A stretch of 64,000 nt of DNA, taken from contig CAMTOO010000002.1 of assembly GCA_947074185.1 (NCBI GenBank), positions 1 through 64,000 on the forward strand, given 5' to 3'. Of the stretch, positions 40,869-50,463 are shown in pieces; position 1 is the stretch's first letter, and every line of letters starts with the position of its first letter. This DNA is from an uncultured Negativicutes bacterium (GTDB lineage Bacteria; Bacillota; Negativicutes; Acidaminococcales; Acidaminococcaceae). Under the pieces are notes generated by a model. That model had not been told where the DNA came from, did not search any database, and worked only from the letters and a program-made list of their open reading frames with translations. The position numbers and the translations under genes were made by a program.

Positions 40869-42779
40869 TTATATCTTTTCAGCAATTTCTTTTTGAATCA
40901 TTTCGATAAAGGCATCTACTTTCATTGCCCCTATATCACCTTCGCCACGACGACGAACTGCAACTGCACCTTCTTCAATTTCCTTATCACCAATTACGAG
41001 CATATAAGGAACTTTTTGCATTTGCGCTTCACGAATTTTATATCCGATTTTTTCGCTACGATCATCAAGATGAACTCTCATTCCTAAATCAAACAATTTC
41101 TTTTCAAGATCTTTTGCATAATCTAATTGTTTGTCAGTAATAGGTAAGATTCTAACTTGAGTTGGAGCAAGCCAAGCTGGGAAAGCTCCTGCATAGTTTT
41201 CAATCAAGATACCAATAAAACGTTCGATACTACCATATACAACTCTGTGGATCATAACTGGACGATGTTTTTGTCCGTCTTCACCAACATAAGTTAAATC
41301 AAATTTTTCAGGTAATTGCATATCTAATTGGATAGTACCACATTGCCAGGTACGGCCAATTGAATCTTTTAAATGGAAGTCGATTTTAGGACCATAGAAT
41401 GCTCCATCACCTTCATTTACAATATAAGGAAGATTACAGTCTTCAAGTGCTTCTCTTAAACCGTCAGTTGCAATTTCCCAACTTTCATCATCACCCATTG
41501 AATCTTCTGGACGAGTGGAAAGTTCTGCATGATAAGTTAAGCCAAAAGTTGCATATACTTCATCAAACAAGGAAATTACATTTTTAATTTCACTTCTAAT
41601 TTGACTTGGCATCATAAAGATATGAGCATCATCTTGAGTAAAATTACGTACACGGAACAAACCATGTAATGCACCTGAAAGTTCATGACGATGCACTAAA
41701 CCAAGTTCACCAGTACGAATCGGAAGTTCGCGATAGCTATGAGGTTTAGTTCTGTAAACTAGCATACCACCTGGGCAGTTCATTGGTTTGATCGCAAAAT
41801 CTTGTTCATCAATTTCTGTGAAATACATATTATCACGGTAATGATCCCAGTGACCACTACGTTCCCATAATGAACGATTTAAAATAATTGGGGACATGAT
41901 TTCTTCATAACCATATCTACGGTGAACTTCTCTCCAATATGTAACAAGCTCATTTCTAACTATCATGCCATTTGGATGGAAGAACGGGAAACCAGGGCCT
42001 TCTTCTTGAATACTAAATAAATCAAGTTCTCTACCAAGTTTTCTATGATCGCGTTTTGCAGCTTCTTCAAGCATTAATAAGTAAGCATCTAATTCTTCTT
42101 TTGTTGCAAACGCAGTACCATAAATACGTTGTAGCATTTTATTTTTTTCATTACCACGCCAATATGCGCCAGCAATACTTTGAAGTTTGAAAGCTTTCAC
42201 TCTGCCTGTAGATGGGCAATGTGGACCTGCGCAAAGGTCTGTAAAATCTCCTTGAGTGTAAGTACTAATAATTGCATCTTCTGGCAAATCATTAATAAGT
42301 TCTACTTTATATTTTTCACTTTCAGCTGCGAATTTTGCTAATGCATCTGCACGAGGTAATTCGTAACGTTCCAAAGGAATGTTAAGTTTAATAATTTTGT
42401 TCATTTCTTTTTCGATAGCAACTAAATCTTCTGGAGTGAAAACATGCTCGCTATCAATATCATAATAAAAACCATTTTCGATTGCTGGACCAATAGCAAA
42501 TTTTACACCTGGGAATAAGTGCTGAATTGCTTGTGCCATAATATGAGATGCAGTATGTCTAATTGCATGTAACCCTTCTGCACTTTCAGGCACAATGAAT
42601 TCTACTTCTGCATCATTTTCTAACACATCAGATAAATCACGATTTTTGCCATCTACTACAGCAAGCAAAGCTGTCTTGCCTAATTTTTGAGAAAGAGATT
42701 TTGCAATTTCCAACAAAGTTGTTCCTGCTGCAACCTCTTTTACACTCCCATCTTTTAAAATCACTTTTACATTTGACAT
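40869..42779 (-). CDS. thrS: Threonine--tRNA ligase
   Basis: The protein is 636 residues, the normal length. An N-terminal TGS domain (about 1-60), the second-additional editing domain (about 70-240, 'HTASHIMAQAIQHLFPG'), the class II core with motif 2 ('FRVRNFTQDDAHIFM') and motif 3 ('HRVVYGSIERFIGIL'), and the anticodon-binding domain (from about 530) are all seen. The Zn-binding Cys in 'KPMNCPGG' is present. Expression is under a T-box leader. Confidence 0.98.
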   Translation of the reverse strand: MSNVKVILKDGSVKEVAAGTTLLEIAKSLSQKLGKTALLAVVDGKNRDLSDVLENDAEVEFIVPESAEGLHAIRHTASHIMAQAIQHLFPGVKFAIGPAIENGFYYDIDSEHVFTPEDLVAIEKEMNKIIKLNIPLERYELPRADALAKFAAESEKYKVELINDLPEDAIISTYTQGDFTDLCAGPHCPSTGRVKAFKLQSIAGAYWRGNEKNKMLQRIYGTAFATKEELDAYLLMLEEAAKRDHRKLGRELDLFSIQEEGPGFPFFHPNGMIVRNELVTYWREVHRRYGYEEIMSPIILNRSLWERSGHWDHYRDNMYFTEIDEQDFAIKPMNCPGGMLVYRTKPHSYRELPIRTGELGLVHRHELSGALHGLFRVRNFTQDDAHIFMMPSQIRSEIKNVISLFDEVYATFGLTYHAELSTRPEDSMGDDESWEIATDGLREALEDCNLPYIVNEGDGAFYGPKIDFHLKDSIGRTWQCGTIQLDMQLPEKFDLTYVGEDGQKHRPVMIHRVVYGSIERFIGILIENYAGAFPAWLAPTQVRILPITDKQLDYAKDLEKKLFDLGMRVHLDDRSEKIGYKIREAQMQKVPYMLVIGDKEIEEGAVAVRRRGEGDIGAMKVDAFIEMIQKEIAEKI

Positions 42780-42820
42780 AACAAACTCCTCCTAAAATAT
42801 ATACTTAAATTTTATAAGAC

Positions 42821-43075
42821 AAATAAAAAAACCCGTCCTTCTGGAAAAGGGACGAGATTATCGCGGTTCCACCCTAATTAATTGCTAAGCAATTCTCTTA
42901 AGTACCAGTAACGTTGGCAGACGGCTCTTCTTACTCACGAATGTTTTCCAAAGGCAGTTTGAAGGTGGTTTATCTCTTGCCATAACTCATCACTCTCAGC
43001 CTTGGTGATGTTTTCTGTAAGTATCCTGCAACAGCGTTTCCTTCGCATTACTTTTTACTATATTCTTCTATGTAC
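42821..43075 (-). promoter_or_regulatory. T-box riboswitch (Thr) upstream of thrS
   Basis: On the minus strand the antiterminator core AGGGTGGAACCGCGA lies at 42875-42861. The terminator hairpin (42832-42838 with 42850-42856) is followed by TTTTTTATTT. Upstream, GATAA-ACC-ACCTTCAAACTGC gives a candidate specifier codon ACC (Thr) at 42969-42967 followed by A. The leader is about 250 nt. The specifier is ambiguous between two adjacent ACC triplets. Confidence 0.9.
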
Positions 43076-43080
43076 CTAAA

Positions 43081-43108
43081 ATTATACCACTATTAGTTTC
43101 TATGTCAA
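43081..43108 (-). promoter_or_regulatory. Promoter of thrS
   Basis: On the minus strand a perfect TTGACA (43108-43103) and a perfect TATAAT (43086-43081) are separated by 16 nt. The transcript opens into the T-box leader. Confidence 0.78.
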
Positions 43109-43138
43109 GTACAGTTTAAGTAAAGATTTAACATTATT

Positions 43139-43167
43139 TTGCAGATTTTTTTCAAATATTATATAAT
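43139..43167 (+). promoter_or_regulatory. Promoter of the DUF4127 gene
   Basis: TTGCAG (43139-43144) and TATAAT (43162-43167) are separated by 17 nt. The ATG at 43200 follows within about 25 nt of the expected start. It is divergent from the thrS promoter. Confidence 0.65.
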
Positions 43168-43199
43168 GTATATTGTAATTCGAAATGAGGATGTTATAA

Positions 43200-44789
43200 A
43201 TGTTTAAATTTTTGCTTAAAGTTTTTATTGTAATTAACTTAATATTTTTTAGTATAACTCAAGCAGAAGCCAAAAAATCAAACACGATTCTTTTTATTCC
43301 ACTTGATAATAGACCTGTGTGCGACTCTTTCTCTGCTCAAGCTATGGAATCGGCTAATTTTACGATTCTTATGCCACCAGATCAATTTCTAGCATCCCGT
43401 ACTAGAGGTGCGAACTCTGCAGAACTTTGGAAATGGCTTGAAAAAAATGCCAATAAAGCTGATTCTGCAGTTATTTCAACTGATGCATTAATCTATGGAG
43501 GTCTAGTAGGTTCAAGAACACATAATTTTACAGCAGCTGAACTTAATGATAAAGTAAAACGTTTCCAAGAGTTAACTAAACAAACGGACATTAAAATCTA
43601 TGGCTTCTCTACTATAATGAGAACGCCTACTGCAAGTTTCGGTAATGTTGAACCAACTTATTATACTGATGTTGGTCCTGCAATTTTCGCCTATTCTCAA
43701 CTTTATGACAAAGGTCATTTTAGAGTTGATTCTTTTCCTGAAAAAATTCGTCGTTTAACTATAGAACGTAATTTACGCAAAGATAATCTTGGTGACTGGC
43801 TTACAAGACGTGAGAAAAACTTTGAAATTAATCAAAAATTAGCATATCTTTCTCGCACAGGCAGTTTCCATTATTTTGCAATTGGTAAAGATGATAATGC
43901 GCCTAGATCCCATACTCATATGGAAGGGCAACTTCTTGCTCTTAGAAACATGGATTTAACTGCAAAAGATTTCCAAATACTTCCTGGCGTAGATCAACTT
44001 GGTTTATTATTATTAACTAGATCAGTTATGGATAACAGGAATCTAAAGCCTACGATTTATCCATTCTATGTAGATGGCGTTGGTCCTAATACCATTCCAC
44101 AATATTCTGATATGACTTTAGGAAAATCAGTGCCCCAACAAATTATTGCAGCTGGCGGTATTGTTGCAAATAGCATTGCTGGCGCTGACATCATCCTTGC
44201 TCTTAACACTCCTTATGATGGCATTATGCAAGATACAACAGCACCATCTAATCAGTTCTTTGCTTCACCTGAAAACAAACGTTACATTGGATTATTAAAA
44301 GGCTTATTGCTAAATAATAAATCTATATCTTTAGCTGATATAGCCTACTCTAATGGTGCAGATAATGGTTTTATGAACGAAGTTGCTAAACAAGGTCTTC
44401 TAACAAAACTAGTTGCCTATAACGGTTGGAATACTGCTGATAATACAGTCGGATTTGCTATTGCGCAAGGCATCTTAGCTCCTATGACTACCAAAGATAA
44501 TCAACTTCAATTAATGCGTGAACGCGTTATAGATGATTGGTACTACCAAGCTAATGCAAGACGTGAAATCAATAAAATTTTAGCAGAAAAACAACAAACT
44601 ATTTATCGTTTTAACTTAGGTTCTCACGCAGAACAATTCCGTAAAGAAGCTTTTCGTATTACTAAAGATTTAGCGGCTAAATATGATTTAACCGAAAACA
44701 CAGTATTTAATCTTACCTTCCCATGGAACAGATTGTTCGAAGCTGAAGTAACAGATATTCATCTCGACCGTAATAAACGTCGTAAATAA
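43200..44789 (+). CDS. Exported DUF4127 family protein
   Basis: The protein is 529 residues with a signal peptide (about 1-24, ending AEA-K), so it acts outside the cytoplasmic membrane. It belongs to DUF4127, a family common in Negativicutes and of unknown function. Conserved blocks shared with the paralog at 62801-64000 include 'GKDDNAPRSHTHMEG', 'GVDQLGLLLL', 'DIAYSNGADNG', 'YNGWNTADNTVGF' and 'RVIDDWYYQAN'. The Asp, His, Glu and Asn residues in these blocks could form a metal or sugar site, but no activity is known. Confidence 0.85.
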   Translation: MFKFLLKVFIVINLIFFSITQAEAKKSNTILFIPLDNRPVCDSFSAQAMESANFTILMPPDQFLASRTRGANSAELWKWLEKNANKADSAVISTDALIYGGLVGSRTHNFTAAELNDKVKRFQELTKQTDIKIYGFSTIMRTPTASFGNVEPTYYTDVGPAIFAYSQLYDKGHFRVDSFPEKIRRLTIERNLRKDNLGDWLTRREKNFEINQKLAYLSRTGSFHYFAIGKDDNAPRSHTHMEGQLLALRNMDLTAKDFQILPGVDQLGLLLLTRSVMDNRNLKPTIYPFYVDGVGPNTIPQYSDMTLGKSVPQQIIAAGGIVANSIAGADIILALNTPYDGIMQDTTAPSNQFFASPENKRYIGLLKGLLLNNKSISLADIAYSNGADNGFMNEVAKQGLLTKLVAYNGWNTADNTVGFAIAQGILAPMTTKDNQLQLMRERVIDDWYYQANARREINKILAEKQQTIYRFNLGSHAEQFRKEAFRITKDLAAKYDLTENTVFNLTFPWNRLFEAEVTDIHLDRNKRRK

Positions 44790-44793
44790 AATA

Positions 44794-44819
44794 AAGGTCA
44801 CTACAAATGTAGTGACCTT
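44794..44819. terminator. Bidirectional terminator between the DUF4127 gene and yajQ
   Basis: An 11-bp perfect inverted repeat (44794-44804 with 44809-44819) has a 4-nt loop. The plus-strand tail is CTTTTTTTG and the minus-strand tail TATTTTATTT. Confidence 0.85.
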
Positions 44820-44828
44820 CTTTTTTTG

Positions 44829-45320
44829 TTAGCGCATATTTACAAATTGTAAATCTACTCCGAAATCATCGCCTTTTAAAAGTTGAATAACTGCTTGCAA
44901 ATCATCTTTTTTAGCGCCAGTTACACGCACTTGATCATCTTGCATTTGAGCTGTTACTTTTAATTTAGATGCTTTAATTGCAGCAATAATTGCTTTTGCT
45001 TTTTCTTTTGGAATACCTTGTTGAATAGTTACAACTTGTTTCACTGTACCTTTTGCTGCTGGTTCAATTTTACCTGGGTCCAAACAACGTAGTGGTAATT
45101 CTCTTTTAGCCATACGTACACGAAGCATGTCTAGAATTGCCCCTAATTTGTATTCGTCTTCTGCAGCAAGTTTCAACTCATTGTCAGCAAGTTCGAGTTC
45201 TGCAACGCTTCCTCTAAAATCAAAACGTTGTTCAAGCTCTTTTTTTACTTGATTAACACAGTTGTCCATCTCTTGCTTTTCGATTTGGGATACTACGTCA
45301 AAAGAACTATCTTTAGCCAT
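44829..45320 (-). CDS. yajQ: YajQ family nucleotide-binding protein
   Basis: The protein is 163 residues, the family's normal length, with 'DSSFDVVSQIEKQEMDN' at the N-terminus, 'RFDFRGSVAELEL' and the C-terminal 'LKGDDFGVDLQFVNMR'. YajQ proteins have two RNA-recognition-like folds and bind nucleotides; a Xanthomonas member binds c-di-GMP. A role here is unknown. It starts 21 nt after the glmS stop, so it is probably co-transcribed. Confidence 0.93.
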   Translation of the reverse strand: MAKDSSFDVVSQIEKQEMDNCVNQVKKELEQRFDFRGSVAELELADNELKLAAEDEYKLGAILDMLRVRMAKRELPLRCLDPGKIEPAAKGTVKQVVTIQQGIPKEKAKAIIAAIKASKLKVTAQMQDDQVRVTGAKKDDLQAVIQLLKGDDFGVDLQFVNMR

Positions 45321-45341
45321 ATGTTGTCCTCCTTGTTTTTA

Positions 45342-47168
45342 TTATTCTACCGTTACTGATTTAGCAAGGTTTCTTGGTTTATCTACATCACAGCCACGAG
45401 TGAGTGCTGCATAGTAAGAAAGTAATTGTAATGGAAGTACTGCTAAAAGTGGAGCTAAGAATTTATTGGTTTTTGGAATATAGATAACATGATCTGCTTC
45501 TTTACCAATTTCTTCATCACCTTCTTGGGCAATTGCAATTACAACTGCATCACGAGCTTTAACTTCTTTCAAATTACTGATTGTTTTAGCATATACATCT
45601 GATTGTGTTGCTAAAACAATAACTGGTACACCTTCAACAATAAGAGCTAAAGTACCATGTTTTAATTCACCAGCAGCATATGCTTCTGCGTGAATATAAG
45701 AAATTTCTTTAAGTTTTAAAGCGCCTTCCAAAGCTACTGCATAATCTAAACTACGTCCAAGGAAGAATGCGTCTTCGCAACTACCATATTGTGTTGCGAA
45801 TACTTTAATTTGATCAACATTTTCTAATGTTTGATGAATTTGTTCTGGGATATCTTGTGCTGCAAGGGTAAGTTCCTTAGCAAGTTTTGGATCTAAGGTT
45901 CCGCGTAAAGTGCCTACATAAACACCTAACATAAACATAACAAGTAATTGAGTTGTATATGCTTTTGTAGATGCTACTGCAATTTCAGGTCCAGCATAAG
46001 TATAAACTACTTGATCTGCTTCACGTGCCATAGAAGAACCAACTACGTTAGTAACTGCTAAAGTACGAGCGCCTAAACGTTTTGCTTCACGAAGTGCTGC
46101 TAAAGTATCGCTTGTTTCACCAGATTGACTTACAACAATCAAGAGACTATTTTCATCAACCAATGGATCTCTATAACGGAATTCACTTGCAATATCTACT
46201 TCTACAGGAATTCTCGCAAATTTTTCTAAGTAATATTTACCAACAAGACCTGCATGATATGCTGTACCACAAGCTACAATAAAGATTTTGCTAATGCCAG
46301 CAAATTCTTCTGGCGTCCAATTTAACTCATCGAATTTAATTGGTTCTTCACCATGAATGCGACCTGTCATTGTATCACGCATAGCTTTTGGTTGTTCGTA
46401 AATTTCTTTAAGCATGAAATGTTCAAAACCGCCTTTTTGAGCAGCTTCTGCATTCCAATTTACTTCGAATACTTTTTTACTAATCGGAGTACCTTTAATA
46501 TCTTGTACCCAAACACTATCTTTTGTTACTGTAGCAATTTCACCATCACTCATAATATAAGTTCTACGAGTATGATCGATAATTGCTGGAATATCTGAAG
46601 CGATGAAATTTTCCCCTTCGCCAAGACCAATTACCAAAGGATTATCTTTTTTTGTACAAATAAGTTTATCAGGATCTTTTGCAGACATGAAAACTAAAGA
46701 ATAAGAACCTTCAATAATCTTTAAAACTTCTTTTACAGTTGCTTCAAAGTCGCCATTGTAAAGGTCTGCCATTAAATGAGCAACTACTTCTGTATCTGTT
46801 TCTGATACAAATTTATGACCTTTAGCAATAAGTTCTTCTTTTAATTTCATATAGTTTTCGATAATACCATTATGAACTACTACAAAATCTCCACTATCGT
46901 CTGTATGTGGATGAGAATTTCTATCTGATGGACGACCGTGTGTTGCCCAACGAGTATGACCGATGCCCATAGTTCCTTCAGGCATATGACCTTTTACTTT
47001 TTCACGCAATGCATCTAAGCGTCCTACACATTTTTCAACAGTTATATGTCCTTCATTATAAACTGCTATACCAGCAGAGTCATAACCACGATATTCTAAC
47101 TTACTCATTCCATCTAATAAAATTGGTGTTGCTAATTTAGTTCCTATATAACCAACGATTCCGCACAT
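45342..47168 (-). CDS. glmS: Glutamine--fructose-6-phosphate aminotransferase (isomerizing)
   Basis: The protein is 608 residues. The N-terminal glutaminase domain begins MCGIVGYIG, so Cys2 is the nucleophile, followed by 'GIGHTRWATHG'. Two SIS isomerase domains (about 290-420 and 460-595) follow, with 'VSQSGETSDTLAALREAK' and the C-terminal 'DKPRNLAKSVTVE'. It makes glucosamine-6-phosphate, the first step to UDP-GlcNAc for cell wall. A glmS ribozyme in its leader should shut it down when the product builds up. GlmM, the next enzyme, is encoded upstream. Confidence 0.98.
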   Translation of the reverse strand: MCGIVGYIGTKLATPILLDGMSKLEYRGYDSAGIAVYNEGHITVEKCVGRLDALREKVKGHMPEGTMGIGHTRWATHGRPSDRNSHPHTDDSGDFVVVHNGIIENYMKLKEELIAKGHKFVSETDTEVVAHLMADLYNGDFEATVKEVLKIIEGSYSLVFMSAKDPDKLICTKKDNPLVIGLGEGENFIASDIPAIIDHTRRTYIMSDGEIATVTKDSVWVQDIKGTPISKKVFEVNWNAEAAQKGGFEHFMLKEIYEQPKAMRDTMTGRIHGEEPIKFDELNWTPEEFAGISKIFIVACGTAYHAGLVGKYYLEKFARIPVEVDIASEFRYRDPLVDENSLLIVVSQSGETSDTLAALREAKRLGARTLAVTNVVGSSMAREADQVVYTYAGPEIAVASTKAYTTQLLVMFMLGVYVGTLRGTLDPKLAKELTLAAQDIPEQIHQTLENVDQIKVFATQYGSCEDAFFLGRSLDYAVALEGALKLKEISYIHAEAYAAGELKHGTLALIVEGVPVIVLATQSDVYAKTISNLKEVKARDAVVIAIAQEGDEEIGKEADHVIYIPKTNKFLAPLLAVLPLQLLSYYAALTRGCDVDKPRNLAKSVTVE

Positions 47169-47199
47169 ATGCGTATCCTCCTAAATTTTATTACCAATT

Positions 47200-47352
47200 T
47201 CTACTTGTTAAACATTTTGTTCGATGCGTTACCGCAGTTTTTGTAGTTTAACTTATGGTCTGTAGCATAACCAAGAGGCACCCGCTGACAATTCGATTAA
47301 CCTCTTCCTCGTTCACCAAGTCCTTAAGGACTGGCACTTGCGCTTTTCATAT
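47200..47352 (-). ncRNA. glmS ribozyme (glucosamine-6-phosphate-activated self-cleaving RNA)
   Basis: The minus strand upstream of glmS has the core AAAAGCGCAAGTGCC, with the expected cleavage between A47344 and G47343. Then come GAACGAGGAAGAGGTTAATC, GAATTGTCAGCGGGTGCC, TCTTGG and the P4 pairing GTTAAAC/GTTTAAC (47252-47246 with 47213-47207). The order and motifs match the ribozyme class. Product binding should trigger cleavage and decay of the downstream message. Exact helix ends were not computed. Confidence 0.88.
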
Positions 47353-47424
47353 TATGTGCTCTCCTATGCACACAATATGCCGCGTAGGCTTGGCATCCCC
47401 CGCGGCACATCATTGTATACTAAT

Positions 47425-47453
47425 ATTTTACTATATTTATGCGTGCTGGTCAA
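47425..47453 (-). promoter_or_regulatory. Promoter of glmS-yajQ
   Basis: On the minus strand TTGACC (47453-47448) and TAAAAT (47430-47425) are 17 nt apart. The roughly 250-nt leader before the glmS start contains the ribozyme and, upstream of it, a GC-rich hairpin around 47370-47408. Confidence 0.7.
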
Positions 47454-47486
47454 ATGACTAACAACATCTTGTGTTTTTTGTTTCAA

Positions 47487-48830
47487 CTACTTTTCTAGTT
47501 CTTTAATAACTACTTCGGAAATAGCATCTGCAATTTCTTCTAACTGTCCTTGATTTGGCCCTTCTGCCATAATTCTAATTAATGGTTCTGTTCCAGAAGC
47601 TCTAACTAAAATTTGACCATTATCACCTAATACATCTTCATACTTTTTAATAACATCTTTTATTGCTTGATTTTCATCCCAACCATGCTTATCTTTTACG
47701 CGTACATTAACAAGAATTTGCGGGAATTTTTCCATGTATTTTGCCATTTCAGATAGTGGCTTATTGTTTTTAACCATAGCTCCAAGTAGTTGTACTGCAG
47801 TTAAAATACCATCTCCTGTTTTAGCATATTCAGAGAATATAATATGCCCAGACTGTTCACCACCTAAGTTATAACCATGTTTTATCATTTCCTCTAAAAC
47901 ATAACGGTCACCAACACCAGTCTTAACAGTTTGTCCACCAAACTCTTTGAAAGCTTTATGTAAACCAATGTTACTCATTACAGTTGTAACAAGCATATTA
48001 TCTTTTAATTTCTTTTTCTTCAAGAGTTCTAATGCGCAAATAAGCATCATTTGATCCCCATCAAGAGTTTCACCATTTTCATCTACTACTAAACATCTAT
48101 CAGCATCGCCATCGTTAGCAATACCTACTTGTGCTCCAACTTCTACCACTTTCTTTTGAAGTGCTTCCATATGAGTTGAACCACAATTATTGTTTATATT
48201 AATTCCATTTGGGCTATCAAAAATACTAATAACTTCTGCACCTAACATTCTTAAAATTGTAGGAGCAATAACACTATTAGCACCATTAGAACAATCCATT
48301 ACTACTTTTAAACCATTTAATTTAGAAGGTGCACTCTTTACTACATGGTCGATGTATAACTTATCTAAACCTGTTTCGATTATCACTTCGCCAACTGAAG
48401 ATCCTTCAGGGGCTTTACTGTAATCGATATCACTATTAACAATGTTTTCTATTTCATCCTCAACGGAGTCAGGAAGTTTATGCCCTGTTTGGAAAAAGAA
48501 CTTGATCCCGTTATCCTCAAAAGGATTATGTGATGCAGAAATAACTACCCCTGCATTAGCTTTAACTTGTTCAGTTAAAAACGAAACTGCTGGTGTAGGC
48601 ATAACTCCTAAAAGGTGTGCATTTCCGCCTGCACTACAAATACCTGCTGCAAGTGCAGATTCAAGCATTGTACCTGAAAGACGGGTGTCTCTCCCAATAA
48701 TAATTTTTGGTTCGCTAACTTCACGACCAAAATATTTAGCCGCTGCTCTTCCTAATTTATAAGCTAATTCAGGTGTAAGTTCTGTGTTAGCAACACCACG
48801 AACACCATCTGTTCCAAATAAACGTGCCAT
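47487..48830 (-). CDS. glmM: Phosphoglucosamine mutase
   Basis: The protein is 447 residues. The catalytic phosphoserine loop 'VVISASHNPFEDNGIK' (near residue 100), the Mg loop 'NDGDADRCL' and the sugar loop 'GGEQSGH' are present, and the C-terminal 'RASGTEPLIRIMAEG' binds phosphate. It converts glucosamine-6-phosphate to glucosamine-1-phosphate. The ATG at 48830 follows GGAGG at 5 nt; a TTG at 48842 is unlikely. It is the last gene of the cdaA operon. Confidence 0.97.
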   Translation of the reverse strand: MARLFGTDGVRGVANTELTPELAYKLGRAAAKYFGREVSEPKIIIGRDTRLSGTMLESALAAGICSAGGNAHLLGVMPTPAVSFLTEQVKANAGVVISASHNPFEDNGIKFFFQTGHKLPDSVEDEIENIVNSDIDYSKAPEGSSVGEVIIETGLDKLYIDHVVKSAPSKLNGLKVVMDCSNGANSVIAPTILRMLGAEVISIFDSPNGININNNCGSTHMEALQKKVVEVGAQVGIANDGDADRCLVVDENGETLDGDQMMLICALELLKKKKLKDNMLVTTVMSNIGLHKAFKEFGGQTVKTGVGDRYVLEEMIKHGYNLGGEQSGHIIFSEYAKTGDGILTAVQLLGAMVKNNKPLSEMAKYMEKFPQILVNVRVKDKHGWDENQAIKDVIKKYEDVLGDNGQILVRASGTEPLIRIMAEGPNQGQLEEIADAISEVVIKELEK

Positions 48831-48845
48831 GTATTCCTCCAAGTT

Positions 48846-50462
48846 TTAATTAAAAGGTTTATATTTTTTCATTATTGCTCGCGCCACATGATATCCATCT
48901 AATGCTGCGCTCATAATTCCGCCTGCATAACCAGCACCTTCACCGCAAGGATATAAACCTTGGTGAGTAACTGATATAAAAGTTTCTCGATCACGAATGA
49001 TGCGAAGAGGTGCGGAGGTTCTTGTTTCAACACCAGTCAAGATGCCTTGTGAACCAGCAAAACCTTTTATTTTTTCATCAAAAGATAATATTCCATCTCT
49101 TAAAGTTTTTACAACATAATTTGGTAATACTTTAGATAAATCATAAAGCGTCACATTTGGTTTGTAGGTAGGTATTTCAAAATCCCCGTCTACTTCGCTA
49201 AGTTTAGGTTCCTCGCCATCCAAAAAGCTTTTTACGTTTTGTGCGGGTGCATAATAATTACTTCCACCAGCTTCAAAAGCTAACTTTTCATATTTACGCT
49301 GAAACTCTATTCCAGCAAGAGGACTATCACCAAAATCTGCTGGAGTAACATTTACTACTAAAGCACTATTTGCTACACCGGAATCTCTATGGTACATACT
49401 CATTCCATTAACGACTACACCGCCTTCTTCTGAAGAAGACGCAACCACTTGTCCACCTGGACACATGCAAAAGGAATATGCCGTACGACTTTTATCTTTA
49501 TTATGATATACCAAAGCGTAATCTGCTGCACCTAATTTAGGATGTCCAGCAAATTCGCCATATTGCGCTTTATCTATAACTTCTTGTGGATGTTCTACTC
49601 TAAGCCCAATTGCAAAAGCTTTCGCTTCCATACCTACATTTCGTTCATGTAAAACTTTGTAAGTATCTCTTGCGCTATGACCACAAGCAACAACCACTAT
49701 ATCAGTCATTAGTTTTTCATCGTTATTAATTACTACACCCTTTACTTGTAAGCCTTCTAGGATGAAGTCTGTTACTTTACTTTGATATCTTACTTCCCCG
49801 CCATGAGCTTCAATGTCTTTTAAGATATTAGTTACCATAGCGCGTAATTTATCAGTACCTACATGAGGTTTATGTTCTGCTAGAATTTCTTCTGGCGCAC
49901 CTGCTTTTACAAATGTTTCTAGGATGTCATTAGTTATAGGATCATTAACTCTTGTAGTTAATTTTCCATCAGAAAAAGTCCCTGCTCCTCCTGCACCAAA
50001 TTGAACATTACTTTCCGGATTAAAAACACCTTTCTTCCAAAAGGTTTCTACATCTTTTAAACGGTCATATACTGGTTTACCGCGTTCTAACAAAATCGGC
50101 TTATACCCATTTCTAGCAAGTTCAAGTGTTGCAAGCAAACCTGCAGGCCCTGCCCCTAGAACAACCGGCCTTGCAGCAAGCACGCTGTCACCATATTCTG
50201 GTGGCACTGCTTCTTTTTTTATGTATTCACTAACATCATTAGATGTTAATACTTTTTTTAAAATATCTTTTTTTAAATCTACTTCTGCAATAACATGATA
50301 GTTTAAAAAAATCTCATTTTTCTTTCTAGCATCTATTGCTTTACGAATAACTTGCACGGTTTTAATGGAGGTTTTCCAAATGTCTAGTTTCCTTGCAAGA
50401 GCATCTTCTAAAGAAACTTCTTGCCGCAAAGATATTCGTACATTATTAATTTTTAATTGCAT
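48846..50462 (-). CDS. FAD-dependent oxidoreductase of the COG2509 type
   Basis: The protein is 538 residues. An N-terminal domain of about 95 residues ('INNVRISLRQEVSLEDAL') precedes a Rossmann FAD fold with 'PVVLGAGPAGLLATLELARN' and 'RGKPVYDR', and the signature 'SNVQFGAGGAGTFSDGKLTT'. The C-terminal 'PCGEGAGYAGGIMSAALDG' completes the family pattern. The function is unknown; relatives look like dehydrogenases or tRNA-modifying flavoproteins. It is inserted between cdaR and glmM in an otherwise standard operon; both flanking gaps are short (1 and 15 nt). Confidence 0.85.
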   Translation of the reverse strand: MQLKINNVRISLRQEVSLEDALARKLDIWKTSIKTVQVIRKAIDARKKNEIFLNYHVIAEVDLKKDILKKVLTSNDVSEYIKKEAVPPEYGDSVLAARPVVLGAGPAGLLATLELARNGYKPILLERGKPVYDRLKDVETFWKKGVFNPESNVQFGAGGAGTFSDGKLTTRVNDPITNDILETFVKAGAPEEILAEHKPHVGTDKLRAMVTNILKDIEAHGGEVRYQSKVTDFILEGLQVKGVVINNDEKLMTDIVVVACGHSARDTYKVLHERNVGMEAKAFAIGLRVEHPQEVIDKAQYGEFAGHPKLGAADYALVYHNKDKSRTAYSFCMCPGGQVVASSSEEGGVVVNGMSMYHRDSGVANSALVVNVTPADFGDSPLAGIEFQRKYEKLAFEAGGSNYYAPAQNVKSFLDGEEPKLSEVDGDFEIPTYKPNVTLYDLSKVLPNYVVKTLRDGILSFDEKIKGFAGSQGILTGVETRTSAPLRIIRDRETFISVTHQGLYPCGEGAGYAGGIMSAALDGYHVARAIMKKYKPFN

Positions 50463-50463
50463 A

